Source: Bradyrhizobium sp. LTSP885
GTDB taxonomy: Bacteria; Pseudomonadota; Alphaproteobacteria; Rhizobiales; Xanthobacteraceae
Assembly (NCBI RefSeq): GCF_000938305.1
Contig: NZ_JYMT01000042.1
Location: 865,223 to 929,222 of the forward strand
Reading direction: 5' to 3'
Length of the DNA: 64,000 bases
Both the position numbers and the translations under genes were made by a program. The notes below the pieces were generated by a model, which saw only the letters and a list, made by a program, of their open reading frames with translations, made no database searches and had not been told where the DNA came from. This document shows, in pieces, positions 47,697 to 57,012 of the stretch (its first letter is position 1; every line of letters starts with the position of its first letter).

Positions 47697-48355
47697 GTGC
47701 AGTTGGCGACATTCTGCTCGCCTCCGACGTGCGGCCCTTCGCGGTCGCGGCTGCGATCATGGTGGCGCTTGGCGGTATCGAACTGCTGACCACCATGATC
47801 GGACTTTCGATCAGCGAATTCATCGGCAAGGATTTCGCGGTCGAGGCCGAGAGCCACAATGCTCTCAGTGGCCTGTTTCTCTGGATCAACGCCGGACGGC
47901 TTCCCCTCCTGATCCTGATCATCCTGATACTTGGTGTGTTCTCGATCGGAGGCTTTCTCCTCCAGGGCCTGGCGCATGCCGTCGGCACCGCCATCCCGGT
48001 TTCGATTGCTGCGTTGGCCGCAGCTGCCGGCAGCATTCCCCTGATCAGGAATGCAAGCCGCGGCCTCGCCCGCATCATCCCGCGCGACGAAAGCTATGCG
48101 GTCAGCGAAAGCGACTTCGTAGGCCAAGTCGCGACCGTCTCGGTCGGCCCGCTCGATCAGGGCCTGCCCGGCCGCGTCCGTCTCAAGGATGTCTTCGGCA
48201 ATTGGCACACTGTGTCGGCGCGTGCCAGCCACGATTCCGAGGCGTTGCCGGTCGGTGCCAGCGTCCTGCTGGTCGACCGCGACGCCAAAAGTTTCATTGC
48301 GATTACCGCTCCCGCCGACCTCATTGAACAACAACAATCTTCCAACAGGGCATAA
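47693..48355 (+). CDS. YqiJ/NfeD-like inner-membrane protein with OB fold
   Basis: A 220-aa protein with three or four N-terminal transmembrane helices (PFAVAAAIMVALGGIELLTT, GRLPLLILIILILGVFSIGG, VGTAIPVSIAALAAAAGSIP) and a C-terminal soluble OB-like part (SDFVGQVATVSVGPLDQGLP, GRVRLKDVFGNWHTVSARAS, LPVGASVLLVDRDAKSFIAI). This fits YqiJ/DUF1449, the usual partner of YqiK flotillins. It overlaps the fusion gene by 4 bp (ATGA) and ends 3 bp before the flotillin gene. Confidence 0.9.
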   Translation: MSAVGDILLASDVRPFAVAAAIMVALGGIELLTTMIGLSISEFIGKDFAVEAESHNALSGLFLWINAGRLPLLILIILILGVFSIGGFLLQGLAHAVGTAIPVSIAALAAAAGSIPLIRNASRGLARIIPRDESYAVSESDFVGQVATVSVGPLDQGLPGRVRLKDVFGNWHTVSARASHDSEALPVGASVLLVDRDAKSFIAITAPADLIEQQQSSNRA

Positions 48356-48358
48356 CAC

Positions 48359-50119
48359 ATGTGGGAACTTGCAATACCCGTCGCCATTGGCGTCGCCGCC
48401 ATCCTCGTCATCGGTCTCCTCTTCGCAAAACTCTACAAGCGCTCGACACGCGATGAGGCCTATGTGCGCACCGGCCTCGGCGGCCAGAAGGTCGTGCTCG
48501 ACGGCGGTTCGCTCGTGCTGCCGATCTTCCACTCGACCGCCGCGGTGAACCTGAAGACGCTGCGGCTCGAGGTCGCCCGCGGCGGACCTGACTCGCTGAT
48601 CACCAAGGACCGCATGCGCGTTGATATCGGCGCCGAATTCTATCTCCGCGTCAAACCCGACAGTTCGTCGATCGCGCTGGCCGCGCAAACGCTCGGCAAC
48701 CGCACCAATGACGCGGCCGAGCTGCGCGAGCTGGTCGAGGCCAAGTTCGTGGACGGCCTGCGCTCCGTCGCCGCCACCATGAACCTCGAGGATCTGCAGG
48801 AGCAGCGTGCCACCTTCGTCAAGGCGGTGCAGGACGCGGTCGGCGCCGACATCCAGAACAATGGTCTCGAGCTGGAATCGGTGTCGCTGACGCGGCTCGA
48901 CCAGAGCGACATCAAGCATTTCAACCCAAGCAATTTCTTTGACGCCCATGGTCTGACCACCCTGACCAAGATCACCAAGGAGCGTGAGCAGGAGCGCAAC
49001 CAGATCGTTCGCACCACCGAGGTGACGATCGCCCAGCAGGATCTGGTTGCGCGCCAGACCACGCTGACGATCGAGACCACCAAGCGCGACGCGGAACTGG
49101 CGCAGCAGCGCGATATCGCCAACAAGACCGCGGCGATGCGAGCGCAGACCGCGCAGGTGGAACAAACCGCCCTGCAGAACGAAGCCGAATACCGCATCCA
49201 GCAGGAGCTCGCGGTCGCCAACAAGCAGACCGAAGCCAATCAGGGCCGCGACACCAGAAAGATCGAGGCCGATCTCGCGGTCAAGCGCCGTACTACCGAA
49301 ATGGAGCGTGATCTGCAGATCGTGGCGCAGGAAGCCGCGATCGTCGTCGCCACCAAGAACAAGGAACAATCCGAAGCGCAGACCATCGCCGAGACTGCGC
49401 GTGCGCTGGCGATCGCGGCCGAGGAAAAGGTCATCACCGCCCGCGCCACCGAGGTTGCCGAACGCGACAAGATCATCAACGTGATCGCCGCGCGCAAGGT
49501 CGCCGAGACCAACGCGATGCCGATCACCGTGATGGCGGAAGCCGAAAAGCAGGCTGCGGCCAACAAGGCCGAGGCCACCAACGTGCTCGCGAAAGCCGAC
49601 GCCAATGCCGCAACCACCCGCGCCGCCGGCGTCAAGGCGCTCGGCGAGGCGGAAGCCGGAGTCGCGACGTTGAAGGCGGAGGCGCGCAACAGGCTGAGCC
49701 CCACGATGATCGACTACGATCTCAACCTCGCGCGCATCAACATCATCCCGAGCGCGCTCGCCGAAGCGGTCAAGCCGATCGAGAAGATTTCCGATATCCG
49801 GATCTTCGACACCGGCGGCCTGCTCGGCCGCGGCGGCAACGGCGCAGTCAATGGCGGCGGCAATGGCGGCCTTGGCCTCGGCGACGGCCTCGCCGCGCAG
49901 CTGCTGTCGGTCTCGGCATTCAAGCCGATGATCGACAAGATCCTTTCCGAGGCGGGTTTCCCGGCCGGACCTGATGCACTGACCAGCCTGACCAGCGCGC
50001 TCGCGCAACGGAAAGCCGAGGTCCCTGTAGAAGCGCCCACGAGCGGCGACCATATCCCGCCAACCTCGCTGGCCGGCACGATAACCGGTCACCTCGCCGC
50101 GGGTCCCAAATCGCCATGA
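48359..50119 (+). CDS. Flotillin-family protein (YqiK-like)
   Basis: A 586-aa membrane-anchored scaffold. An N-terminal transmembrane helix (AIPVAIGVAAILVIGLLFAK) is followed by an SPFH domain (about 30-210: VVLDGGSLVLPIFHSTAAVN, SLITKDRMRVDIGAEFYLRV, VEAKFVDGLRSVAATMNLED) and a very long Ala/Glu/Lys coiled coil (about 215-460). A Gly-rich linker (LLGRGGNGAVNGGGNGGLGL) leads to the C-terminal oligomerisation part. Flotillins organise membrane microdomains; with a PspA partner, a membrane-stress role is likely. A terminator follows at 50151. Confidence 0.95.
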   Translation: MWELAIPVAIGVAAILVIGLLFAKLYKRSTRDEAYVRTGLGGQKVVLDGGSLVLPIFHSTAAVNLKTLRLEVARGGPDSLITKDRMRVDIGAEFYLRVKPDSSSIALAAQTLGNRTNDAAELRELVEAKFVDGLRSVAATMNLEDLQEQRATFVKAVQDAVGADIQNNGLELESVSLTRLDQSDIKHFNPSNFFDAHGLTTLTKITKEREQERNQIVRTTEVTIAQQDLVARQTTLTIETTKRDAELAQQRDIANKTAAMRAQTAQVEQTALQNEAEYRIQQELAVANKQTEANQGRDTRKIEADLAVKRRTTEMERDLQIVAQEAAIVVATKNKEQSEAQTIAETARALAIAAEEKVITARATEVAERDKIINVIAARKVAETNAMPITVMAEAEKQAAANKAEATNVLAKADANAATTRAAGVKALGEAEAGVATLKAEARNRLSPTMIDYDLNLARINIIPSALAEAVKPIEKISDIRIFDTGGLLGRGGNGAVNGGGNGGLGLGDGLAAQLLSVSAFKPMIDKILSEAGFPAGPDALTSLTSALAQRKAEVPVEAPTSGDHIPPTSLAGTITGHLAAGPKSP

Positions 50120-50150
50120 CGGACTGAACAGGCTTTGACCGTCGGATTGA

Positions 50151-50186
50151 AGAGGCCCGTCGCAATTCTGCGGCGGGTCTCTTTGT
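50151..50186 (+). terminator. Terminator of the PspA-YqiJ-flotillin operon
   Basis: A 13-bp stem (50151-50163 with 50170-50182, two G-U pairs) with loop AATTCT, followed by TTGTTG. It starts 31 bp after the flotillin stop and closes the operon. Confidence 0.8.
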
Positions 50187-50259
50187 TGTCGGGAAACGGG
50201 TGGGATCGAGCGTCTTCCGATCACACACTATGGCAGATCGAATTTCACAGGATTCCGCT

Positions 50260-51504
50260 ATGTCCGCCGACACGACACCTTCGCTACCCGCCACCTTCAA
50301 CCGCCTGGCCTGGTCCAACCTCGCCGCGCAATCGGCCGAGCAGGTTGCACTTGCAGCCGCGCCGATTGTCGCCGTGCTGGTGCTCGGTGTCGGCGAAGGT
50401 CAGACCGGCATGCTGCAAACGGCACTGACGCTGCCCTTTATCCTGTTCGCGATCCCTGCGGGCCTGCTCGCCGACCGCGTCTCACGGCGTTGGGTGATGG
50501 CAGGTTCCGAGGCGCTGCGGGCAGCCGCGCTCGCGGCGATCCTGGCGCTGCTTTGGCTAGGCCTGATGACGCTGCCATTGCTCGCTTTGCTCGGCTTCAT
50601 CGCGGTCTGTGGCACGGTCGCCTACAGCGTCGCCGCACCCGCGCTGGTGCCGTCGCTGGTGACGCCAAAACAATTGCCAGCGGCGAACGCCCGCATCGAA
50701 CTCGCACGCACAATCGCGTTTGCCAGCGGGCCCGCGCTCGGCGGCGTGCTGGTCGGCTGGCTCGGCGCAGCACCCGCGTTCGGTTTCGCCGCGGCGCTGT
50801 CGGCGATCGCGGTCGTGCTGCTGGCCGGCATCTATGAGCCGGCGCGCCAGCCCGCGCCGCAGCGCCATCCGCTGCAGGACATCAAGGAAGGCGCCGCCTT
50901 CGTGCTGCATCACGCCTTGCTGCGGCCGGTGTTCATCACCCAGTTCATCTTCAACACCGCCTCGTTCCTGCTGCTCGCCGTGTTCGTGCCCTATGCTGTG
51001 CGCCATCTCGGACTCACGGCAATCGGCGTCGGCACGACGCTGGCGATGTACGGCGTCGGCATGGTGGTCGGCGCGCTGCTTGCGACCCGCGTGATGCGGC
51101 GGCTGGCGTTCGGCACCGTGATCGGGCTCGGTCCGGTGACCGGCTTCGTGGCCGCGGCCGTGATGGCGCTGACGACATGGTTTCCGTCGCCGCTGCTCGC
51201 GGGCCTCGGCTTCTTCCTGCTCGGTGTCGGCCCGATCCTGTGGGTGATCTCGACCACCACGCTGCGGCAATCGGTGACGCCGCCCTCGCTGCTCGGCCGG
51301 GTCTCGGCGATCAACATCATGAGCTACGGCGCCCGCCCGATCGGCTCCGCGCTCGGCGCTGTTGTCGGCGGCCTCTACGGCGCCGAATCGTGCCTCTACC
51401 TTGCGGCTGCGATCTTCGCCGTCCAGGCGCTGGTGATCCTGATGTCGCCTGCGGTATCGCTGACGCGGCAGCCCGACATGGTCGGCGAGCCGGCGCGGTG
51501 TTGA
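50260..51504 (+). CDS. MFS efflux transporter
   Basis: A 414-aa major-facilitator protein with 12 predicted helices. The loop 2-3 signature is present (AGLLADRVSRRWVMAGSEAL), and the layout (LPFILFAIPAGLLADRVSRR, PILWVISTTTLRQSVTPPSL, LLGRVSAINIMSYGARPIGS) fits the MFS_3/EntS-like drug and siderophore exporter group. AGGATTCCGCT precedes the ATG at 50260; an earlier ATG at 50230 has none. The substrate is unknown. It is separated from the flotillin operon by a terminator. Confidence 0.9.
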   Translation: MSADTTPSLPATFNRLAWSNLAAQSAEQVALAAAPIVAVLVLGVGEGQTGMLQTALTLPFILFAIPAGLLADRVSRRWVMAGSEALRAAALAAILALLWLGLMTLPLLALLGFIAVCGTVAYSVAAPALVPSLVTPKQLPAANARIELARTIAFASGPALGGVLVGWLGAAPAFGFAAALSAIAVVLLAGIYEPARQPAPQRHPLQDIKEGAAFVLHHALLRPVFITQFIFNTASFLLLAVFVPYAVRHLGLTAIGVGTTLAMYGVGMVVGALLATRVMRRLAFGTVIGLGPVTGFVAAAVMALTTWFPSPLLAGLGFFLLGVGPILWVISTTTLRQSVTPPSLLGRVSAINIMSYGARPIGSALGAVVGGLYGAESCLYLAAAIFAVQALVILMSPAVSLTRQPDMVGEPARC

Positions 51505-51508
51505 AGTG

Positions 51509-51628
51509 CGTCATTGCGAGGAGCCAACGGGTCGCGCGAATGCGCGCCCGATGACAGGCTCCGCGACGAAGCAATCCATACTTCCGCAAGTGGCAAGATG
51601 GATTGCTTCGCTTCGCTCGCAATGGCGA
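51509..51628. repeat. Dispersed intergenic repeat
   Basis: Starts GTCATTGCGAGGAGCCAACG, contains GCGACGAAGCAATCCAT and its inverted counterpart ATGGATTGCTTCGC, and ends in CGCTCGCAATGGCGATG. I recognise this as a very common Bradyrhizobium repeat. It fills the gap between the convergent MFS and cyclase genes. Confidence 0.88.
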
Positions 51629-51635
51629 TGAGAGC

Positions 51636-52895
51636 CTAGCTCGCCAGGTACCGCTCGTACTTGCCGCCGACAACTTCGTCGGCGGCAATCGCCGGATCGA
51701 GCGTGTAGAGATCCTGTGCCTGGCTGATACCGCGCAGCACGAAGCGGCCGGTCGAGACCAGATGGCTTCGCCCTACGGCATCGAGCCCGGCGCGAAAGGC
51801 GGTCGACGTCAGCAAATCGCGGTCGACCGAGGCGCACATCGAAGCGATCCGGCTGACCTCGTTGACGGTAGGTCCGACCACCGTGAAATCGAGCCGGTCC
51901 TCGCTGCCGATATTGCCATAGAAGACCTGGCCGACATGGAGGCCAACATAAGCCGTCGTGGTCGGCCGCCCCTCGCCGGCGCGGCGGGCGTTCAGCGCGT
52001 CCAGGTTGCGGCGGAACTGGTGCTCGGCGCGCAGCGCCCCGCGCTTGGCGATCGCCATGTTCTCGTTGGTGAACATCGCCAGCACGCCGTCGCCGATCAA
52101 CTTCAGCACCTCGCCGCCGGCGTCGTGGATCGCGTCGATCGAGGCCTGCGCATAGTCGTTGAGGAACGGGATGATCTCGTCCGGCCCGATGCTCTCGCTG
52201 ATCGCAGTCGAGCCGCGGACGTCGGAGTACCACAGCACGGCCTTGATCTTCTCGGTGGTGCCGCGCTGCATGCGTCCGCGCAGCACCTGCTCCGCGGTGT
52301 CGCGGCCGAGATAGACCCGCCCGAGCGTGCGGGCGATCTCGACCTGCGCCGCCGATTTGACCGCGAGCCCGAGCACCGGCACCAGATCGCGCAACGCAGC
52401 CATGTGGTTCTCGTCGAAACCATCAGAATGCCGCGTGGTCCAGTAGGAATAGAAGCAGTCCATCTCCCCGATCGTGCCGGCTTCGCCGAAGCGGTGCACG
52501 AAAGCGGCCATATGCTTGTAACCCTTTTCCGCGAGCTCGCCGATCACCGAAAAATCGAGCGAGGCAGAGTCGGCGAGATCGATCAACATCTCCTCGTGGC
52601 CGTTTTCGAGCATGTGATAGAAGGCCGACCGCCGCCAGTTCTGGTTGGCGTCGCCCGTGCTGGTCGAGCCGTATTCGAAGACATCGGCCTCGTTGGTCAC
52701 GCCGTCGTTCCAGCGGAAGCCGCGCCCCTCGAAAATCGGATGCAGCGTATCGATAAAGACGATCGCGCGCGACAGCGGCATCCCCGCGGCCCGGCAGCGC
52801 TCGCAGAAGCCGCGCAGGAGGTCATTTTCGGGCAGGCCCGTCAGACCCTGGCGGACCAGCCAATTCATCAGGCGCAATCGGGGCGTCAGTTCCAT
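51636..52895 (-). CDS. Class III adenylate/guanylate cyclase
   Basis: A 419-aa soluble cyclase. The C-terminal catalytic domain (about 215-400) has both metal-binding Asp: Asp225 (AVLWYSDVRGSTAISE) and Asp269 (EVLKLIGDGVLAMFTNEN), then YVGLHVGQVFYGNIGSEDRL and FTVVGPTVNEVSRIASMC. The N-terminal 200 residues form a helical sensor domain shared by many rhizobial cyclases. The ATG at 52895 has no strong Shine-Dalgarno sequence; Met10 (LMNWLVRQG) is an alternative. Base specificity (ATP versus GTP) cannot be settled by eye. Confidence 0.92.
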   Translation of the reverse strand: MELTPRLRLMNWLVRQGLTGLPENDLLRGFCERCRAAGMPLSRAIVFIDTLHPIFEGRGFRWNDGVTNEADVFEYGSTSTGDANQNWRRSAFYHMLENGHEEMLIDLADSASLDFSVIGELAEKGYKHMAAFVHRFGEAGTIGEMDCFYSYWTTRHSDGFDENHMAALRDLVPVLGLAVKSAAQVEIARTLGRVYLGRDTAEQVLRGRMQRGTTEKIKAVLWYSDVRGSTAISESIGPDEIIPFLNDYAQASIDAIHDAGGEVLKLIGDGVLAMFTNENMAIAKRGALRAEHQFRRNLDALNARRAGEGRPTTTAYVGLHVGQVFYGNIGSEDRLDFTVVGPTVNEVSRIASMCASVDRDLLTSTAFRAGLDAVGRSHLVSTGRFVLRGISQAQDLYTLDPAIAADEVVGGKYERYLAS

Positions 52896-53101
52896 GAGCG
52901 GATTATGCCGGGCAATTCGTGCAGGAGGAAGACTTGTCGTTGCATGCCAACCCCAAGCGTGACGGGCGAGCGTGGGACAGATGCGGACGCCAATATGACA
53001 ATGCAAGCCCTGCCAACTCACGATTCCGCACAGGACACGCGGCTCGCTCCGAGCTGTGATTTCCGGCTTCCCTTTGCGCCGACTTTCGCGCACAAAACGG
53101 C

Positions 53102-53296
53102 ATGGACAACGAGACCGACCCGCCCACCCCTATCCGACGCTTCATGCAATGGGCGACCACCCCGCCGCAATCCTATGGGGTCTATCTGGTCGCCCTGATC
53201 CTGATCTTCACCGCGTCGTTCTACGCCGGCAGCCTGAAGCCGAAGCACACCCCCGCGCCGCCATCGGTCACCGCGCCTTCCGTGCCGCACAGCTAG
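53102..53296 (+). CDS. Small single-span membrane protein, 64 aa
   Basis: MDNETDPPTPIRRFMQWATT, then one transmembrane helix (YGVYLVALILIFTASFYAGS) and a Pro-rich tail. There is no signal peptidase site, so it is probably an anchored small protein with its N terminus in the cytoplasm. It lies upstream of, and divergent from, the cyclase gene. No family was recognised. Confidence 0.65.
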   Translation: MDNETDPPTPIRRFMQWATTPPQSYGVYLVALILIFTASFYAGSLKPKHTPAPPSVTAPSVPHS

Positions 53297-53383
53297 AGCA
53301 AGATGAAGTCAGGTTGAATCGGTCGCGCCGCAGACTTGGCTGCACCTCTCCGCTTGCGGGCGGGGCGAGGGGCGTTATTCATG

Positions 53384-53492
53384 ATTTCGGAATAATGGAA
53401 GAATACCGTTGAGTTGCCCGACGTGTCAAGTTGCGGTGTCGAACGCCGGCTACTTTGCATGGGGTTGTTTTCGATATTTTGGCCGCGCCCCC
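53384..53492. repeat. Dispersed repeat, copy 1
   Basis: Shares TGAGTTGCCCGACGTGTCAA and GGCTACTTTGCATGGGGTTG with the copy at 57841-57956; the blocks continue as about 25 and 34 identical bases. Between the blocks the two copies differ. 53297-53642 holds no gene besides this repeat. Confidence 0.92.
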
Positions 53493-53642
53493 TGCGACGG
53501 ACCTCCCCCCGCAAGCGGGAGACGGAGTGCACTGCCATCGTGGCTACCAATCCAACCTAATCTCATCATGCCCTAGCCCGTCGTCCCCAATCGGGCCGGG
53601 CCGCCTGGCATTCAATGCGCATGCGATACAGCTCGTTGCCCG

Positions 53643-54593
53643 CTACACCAGCTCCGCCGGCGCCAGCCGGCAGGTCTCGCTGCTGATCTCGACCTGCAGC
53701 GTCGCGTGATGGATGCTGAAGCGGTGCGACAGCTCCGCACAGACCTCGTGCAGGAAGGCGTCGTCATGGCCGCCGGGGCGGACCAGATGCGCGGTCAGCG
53801 CGGTCTCGCTGGTGCTCATCGCCCAGATATGCAGATCGTGCACCTCGGTGACGCCCTCGATCGTCGCCAGATAGTCCCTGACCACCTTCAGATCGATGCC
53901 CCTCGGCACCGCGTCGAGCGCCAGATTGACGCTGTCGCGTGCCAACTCCCAGCCGCTCACCAGCACGACGACGGCGATGGCGAGGCTGATCGCCGGATCG
54001 AGCCACTGCCAGCCGGTCGCCATGATCAGGAGTGCTGCGACCACGACACCGAACGAGACGCCGGCATCCGCCGCCATATGCAGATAGGCGCCGCGAACAT
54101 TGAGGTCCGAATCACGGCCACGCATGAATAACAATGCCGTGCCGCCGTTGATGAGGATACCGAACGCCGCGACCCAGACCACGGTCCAGCTCGCCACCTC
54201 CGCCGGCTCGCGAAACCGGTTGATCGCCTCGACCGCGATGCCGCCGACCGCGATCAGCAACAGCCCCGCATTGAACAGAGCGGCCAGGATCGACGCGCGG
54301 CGATAGCCGTAGGTATGGGTGTCGGTCGGCCGCTTGCCCGCCAGCCACGCCCCGCCCCAGGCCAGCAGCAACGCGATCACGTCGGAGAGATTGTGAACGG
54401 CGTCCGACACCAGCGCCAGCGAGTTGGCGGAGTAGCCGAAGATCAGCTCGGCAACGACGAACGCCGCATTCAGCGACGCGCCGATCGCAAACGCCCTGCC
54501 GAAACTGGCGGGCGCGTGGCTATGCCCGGCATGACCATGGGAATGAGAATGGTCGTGATCGTTGTGATGGTCGTGATCGTGATTGTGCGCCAT
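53643..54593 (-). CDS. Cation diffusion facilitator (CDF) efflux protein
   Basis: A 316-aa transporter. The N terminus is very His-rich (HNHDHDHHNDHDHSHSHGHA), a likely metal-binding tail. Six helices follow with the metal site in LVSDAVHNLSDVIALLLA and HMAADAGVSFGVVVAA. The C-terminal domain has VTEVHDLHIWAMSTSETALT. It resembles CzcD/ZitB zinc exporters; the exact metal (Zn, Co, Cd) is not certain. It stands alone on the minus strand. Confidence 0.94.
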   Translation of the reverse strand: MAHNHDHDHHNDHDHSHSHGHAGHSHAPASFGRAFAIGASLNAAFVVAELIFGYSANSLALVSDAVHNLSDVIALLLAWGGAWLAGKRPTDTHTYGYRRASILAALFNAGLLLIAVGGIAVEAINRFREPAEVASWTVVWVAAFGILINGGTALLFMRGRDSDLNVRGAYLHMAADAGVSFGVVVAALLIMATGWQWLDPAISLAIAVVVLVSGWELARDSVNLALDAVPRGIDLKVVRDYLATIEGVTEVHDLHIWAMSTSETALTAHLVRPGGHDDAFLHEVCAELSHRFSIHHATLQVEISSETCRLAPAELV

Positions 54594-54684
54594 GGCAGCG
54601 TTATAGCGCGGCGAAATATGGATACTATCACACCACGCGCGCCGAAACCGTAACCCGGATGGAGCTATCCGGGCTACGATTCAA

Positions 54685-56940
54685 CTACTCCAAGCCGCGG
54701 TTGAACTTGTTCGACTTCGGCAGGCCGTGCGCGAGCCGGCCGGCATCAGCGCGGTTGCCGCGCCAGTCGGCCAGTTCCTTCATGGTCATGCTGTGCTCGC
54801 GGCCCGCGGAATCCTTCCAAGTCAGGCCGGCCTTGGCATCGAACACCGCGACATCGGAGAGCGACGCGCTGGTGTATTTCTGCAGCCGCACGCCACGGCC
54901 GCGCGCCATTTCCGGCACATCGTCGAGACCAAACACCACCATCTTGTGATTGGTGCCGATCACGGCGACAGTATCGCCGACCACGGTCGTGATGGCACAG
55001 GCCTCGTTCGGCATCTCGACATTGAGCACCTGCTTGCCCTTGCGGGTGTTGCCGACGCAGTCCTCTTCCTTGACGACAAAACCCTGGCCCTCGCTGCTCG
55101 CGATCAGGAACTTGCGCTCGCCCTTATTGACGAACAGCGAGACGATCGACGCGTCCTGCTCCAGCTCGATGTGCATGCGGATCGGTTCGCCATGGCCGCG
55201 GCCGCCCGGCAGTTTTGCGACGTCGAGCGAATAGAATTTGCCGTTGGTGGCGAACAGCAGCAGCTTCGAGGTGGTTTCGGCGAAGAAGGCGTGTTCGAGT
55301 TTGTCGTCGGTCTTGAAGGCAAGGCCCGAGAGATCCTCGACATGGCCCTTCAGCGTCCGCACCCAGCCCTTCTCGGAGATCACAATTGTACAGGGCTCGC
55401 GCTCGACAAAGGCTTCCTCGATCGCGGCGAGGTCATGCTCGGGCGCGTCGGCAAAAGTGGTCCGGCGCTTGCCGAGCGGCGTCTTCGGCCCGAAAATATC
55501 GCGGACCTTGGTGACCTGCTCGCCGACCTTGGCCCATTGCTGGGCCTCGGAGCCGAGCATGCCTTCGATGCCCTTCAGCTCCTTGCGCAGCTCCTTCTCC
55601 TCGCCCTGGATCTGCATTTCATCGAGCCGGCGCAGATTGCGCAGGCGCATGTTGAGGATGGCCTCGGCCTGGACTTCGGTGAGCTTGAACGCCTTGATCA
55701 GCGCCGGCTTGGGTTCGTCCTCGGTGCGGATGATCTTGATCACCTTGTCGAGGTTCAGATAGGCGATCAGCTGGCCGCCGAGAATCTCGAGCCGATGCTC
55801 GATTTCGCCCTTGCGGAAGTTGGAGCGGCGGATCAGCACGTCGCGCAGATGGTCGAGCCATTCGCGCAGGCACTCGGCGAGGCCGACTACCTTCGGAATG
55901 CGGCCCTTGATCAGCACGTTGAGGTTCAGCGAGATCTTGCTTTCCAGCTCGCTCAGCCGGAACAGCGACTCCATCATCAACGCGGGATCGACGGTGCGCG
56001 ATTTCGGCTCGATGACGAGGCGGATGTCTTCTGCCGATTCGTCTCTGATGTCGCCGACCAGCGGCAGCTTCTTCTCGTTGAGGAGCTCGGCGATCTTCTC
56101 GACGAGCCGCGACTTCTGCACCAGCCACGGAATCTCGGTAATGACGACGATCCAGGTGCCGCGGGACCCCTCCTCCTGCGTCCAGCGCGCGCGGGTACGG
56201 AACGAGCCGCGGCCCGTCATATAGGCCTCGATGATCGATTCCTTGGAATCGACGACGATGCCGCCGGTCGGGAAATCCGGGCCCTTGACCCACCTCAAGA
56301 GCGCCTTCGACTTGGCGTCGGGCTTCTCGATCAGATGCAATGCGGCATCGCAGAGTTCGGCGACGTTGTGCGGCGGGATCGAGGTCGCCATGCCGACCGC
56401 GATGCCTTGCGAGCCGTTGGCGAGCAGGTTCGGAAAGCCGCCCGGTAGCACCACCGGCTCTTTGGTCTGGCCGTCGTAATTGGCGCGGAATTCGACACCG
56501 TCTTCGTCGATACCGTCCAGCAGCAGCCGCGCGACCTCGGTCATGCGCGCTTCGGTGTAGCGGTAGGCGGCGGGATTATCGCCGTCGATATTGCCGAAAT
56601 TGCCCTGGCCGTCGACCAGCGGGTAGCGCGAGGAGAAATCCTGCGCCAGCCGCACCATGGCGTCATAGATCGCCTGGTCGCCATGCGGATGGAACGAGCC
56701 CATCACGTCGCCGACGATTTTAGCCGATTTCTTGAACGCGGTGCCCGGATCGAGCCGCAACAGCCGCATCCCGTAAAGGATACGCCGATGCACCGGCTTC
56801 AGCCCGTCGCGGGCGTCCGGCAGTGCGCGGTGCATGATGGTCGAGAGCGCATAGGCGAGATAGCGCTCCTCGAGCGCATCACGCAGTCCGACCTCGTGGA
56901 TTTCAGCCGGCTCTTCCGGCGGTACCTGTCGTTTTCCCAT
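54685..56940 (-). CDS. parC: DNA topoisomerase IV subunit A
   Basis: A 751-aa subunit of topoisomerase IV that separates linked chromosomes. The catalytic Tyr128 is in AAYRYTEARM. Other features: LPDARDGLKPVHRRILYGMR, GSFHPHGDQAIYDAMVRLAQ (quinolone-resistance region), PPHNVAELCDAALHLI and a C-terminal beta-pinwheel. The quinolone-contact positions carry Gln89 and Asp93 where E. coli ParC has Ser80 and Glu84. It begins the conserved parC-recO-era-rnc-lepB block read leftwards. Confidence 0.98.
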   Translation of the reverse strand: MGKRQVPPEEPAEIHEVGLRDALEERYLAYALSTIMHRALPDARDGLKPVHRRILYGMRLLRLDPGTAFKKSAKIVGDVMGSFHPHGDQAIYDAMVRLAQDFSSRYPLVDGQGNFGNIDGDNPAAYRYTEARMTEVARLLLDGIDEDGVEFRANYDGQTKEPVVLPGGFPNLLANGSQGIAVGMATSIPPHNVAELCDAALHLIEKPDAKSKALLRWVKGPDFPTGGIVVDSKESIIEAYMTGRGSFRTRARWTQEEGSRGTWIVVITEIPWLVQKSRLVEKIAELLNEKKLPLVGDIRDESAEDIRLVIEPKSRTVDPALMMESLFRLSELESKISLNLNVLIKGRIPKVVGLAECLREWLDHLRDVLIRRSNFRKGEIEHRLEILGGQLIAYLNLDKVIKIIRTEDEPKPALIKAFKLTEVQAEAILNMRLRNLRRLDEMQIQGEEKELRKELKGIEGMLGSEAQQWAKVGEQVTKVRDIFGPKTPLGKRRTTFADAPEHDLAAIEEAFVEREPCTIVISEKGWVRTLKGHVEDLSGLAFKTDDKLEHAFFAETTSKLLLFATNGKFYSLDVAKLPGGRGHGEPIRMHIELEQDASIVSLFVNKGERKFLIASSEGQGFVVKEEDCVGNTRKGKQVLNVEMPNEACAITTVVGDTVAVIGTNHKMVVFGLDDVPEMARGRGVRLQKYTSASLSDVAVFDAKAGLTWKDSAGREHSMTMKELADWRGNRADAGRLAHGLPKSNKFNRGLE

Positions 56941-57012
56941 GGGGAGGCGTTAAACCCTGGCGGTGAATCGGGCAAGCCGCGAATCACCGGCAATTTAGGT
57001 TGCGAATCATCC

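Noticed and set aside
47195..50224. 1009-residue minus-strand open frame opposite the PspA-flotillin operon
   Set aside because: Antisense to three recognised genes; low-complexity residues and no motif.
54727..56448. Long plus-strand frame opposite parC
   Set aside because: Antisense of parC; no recognisable domain.
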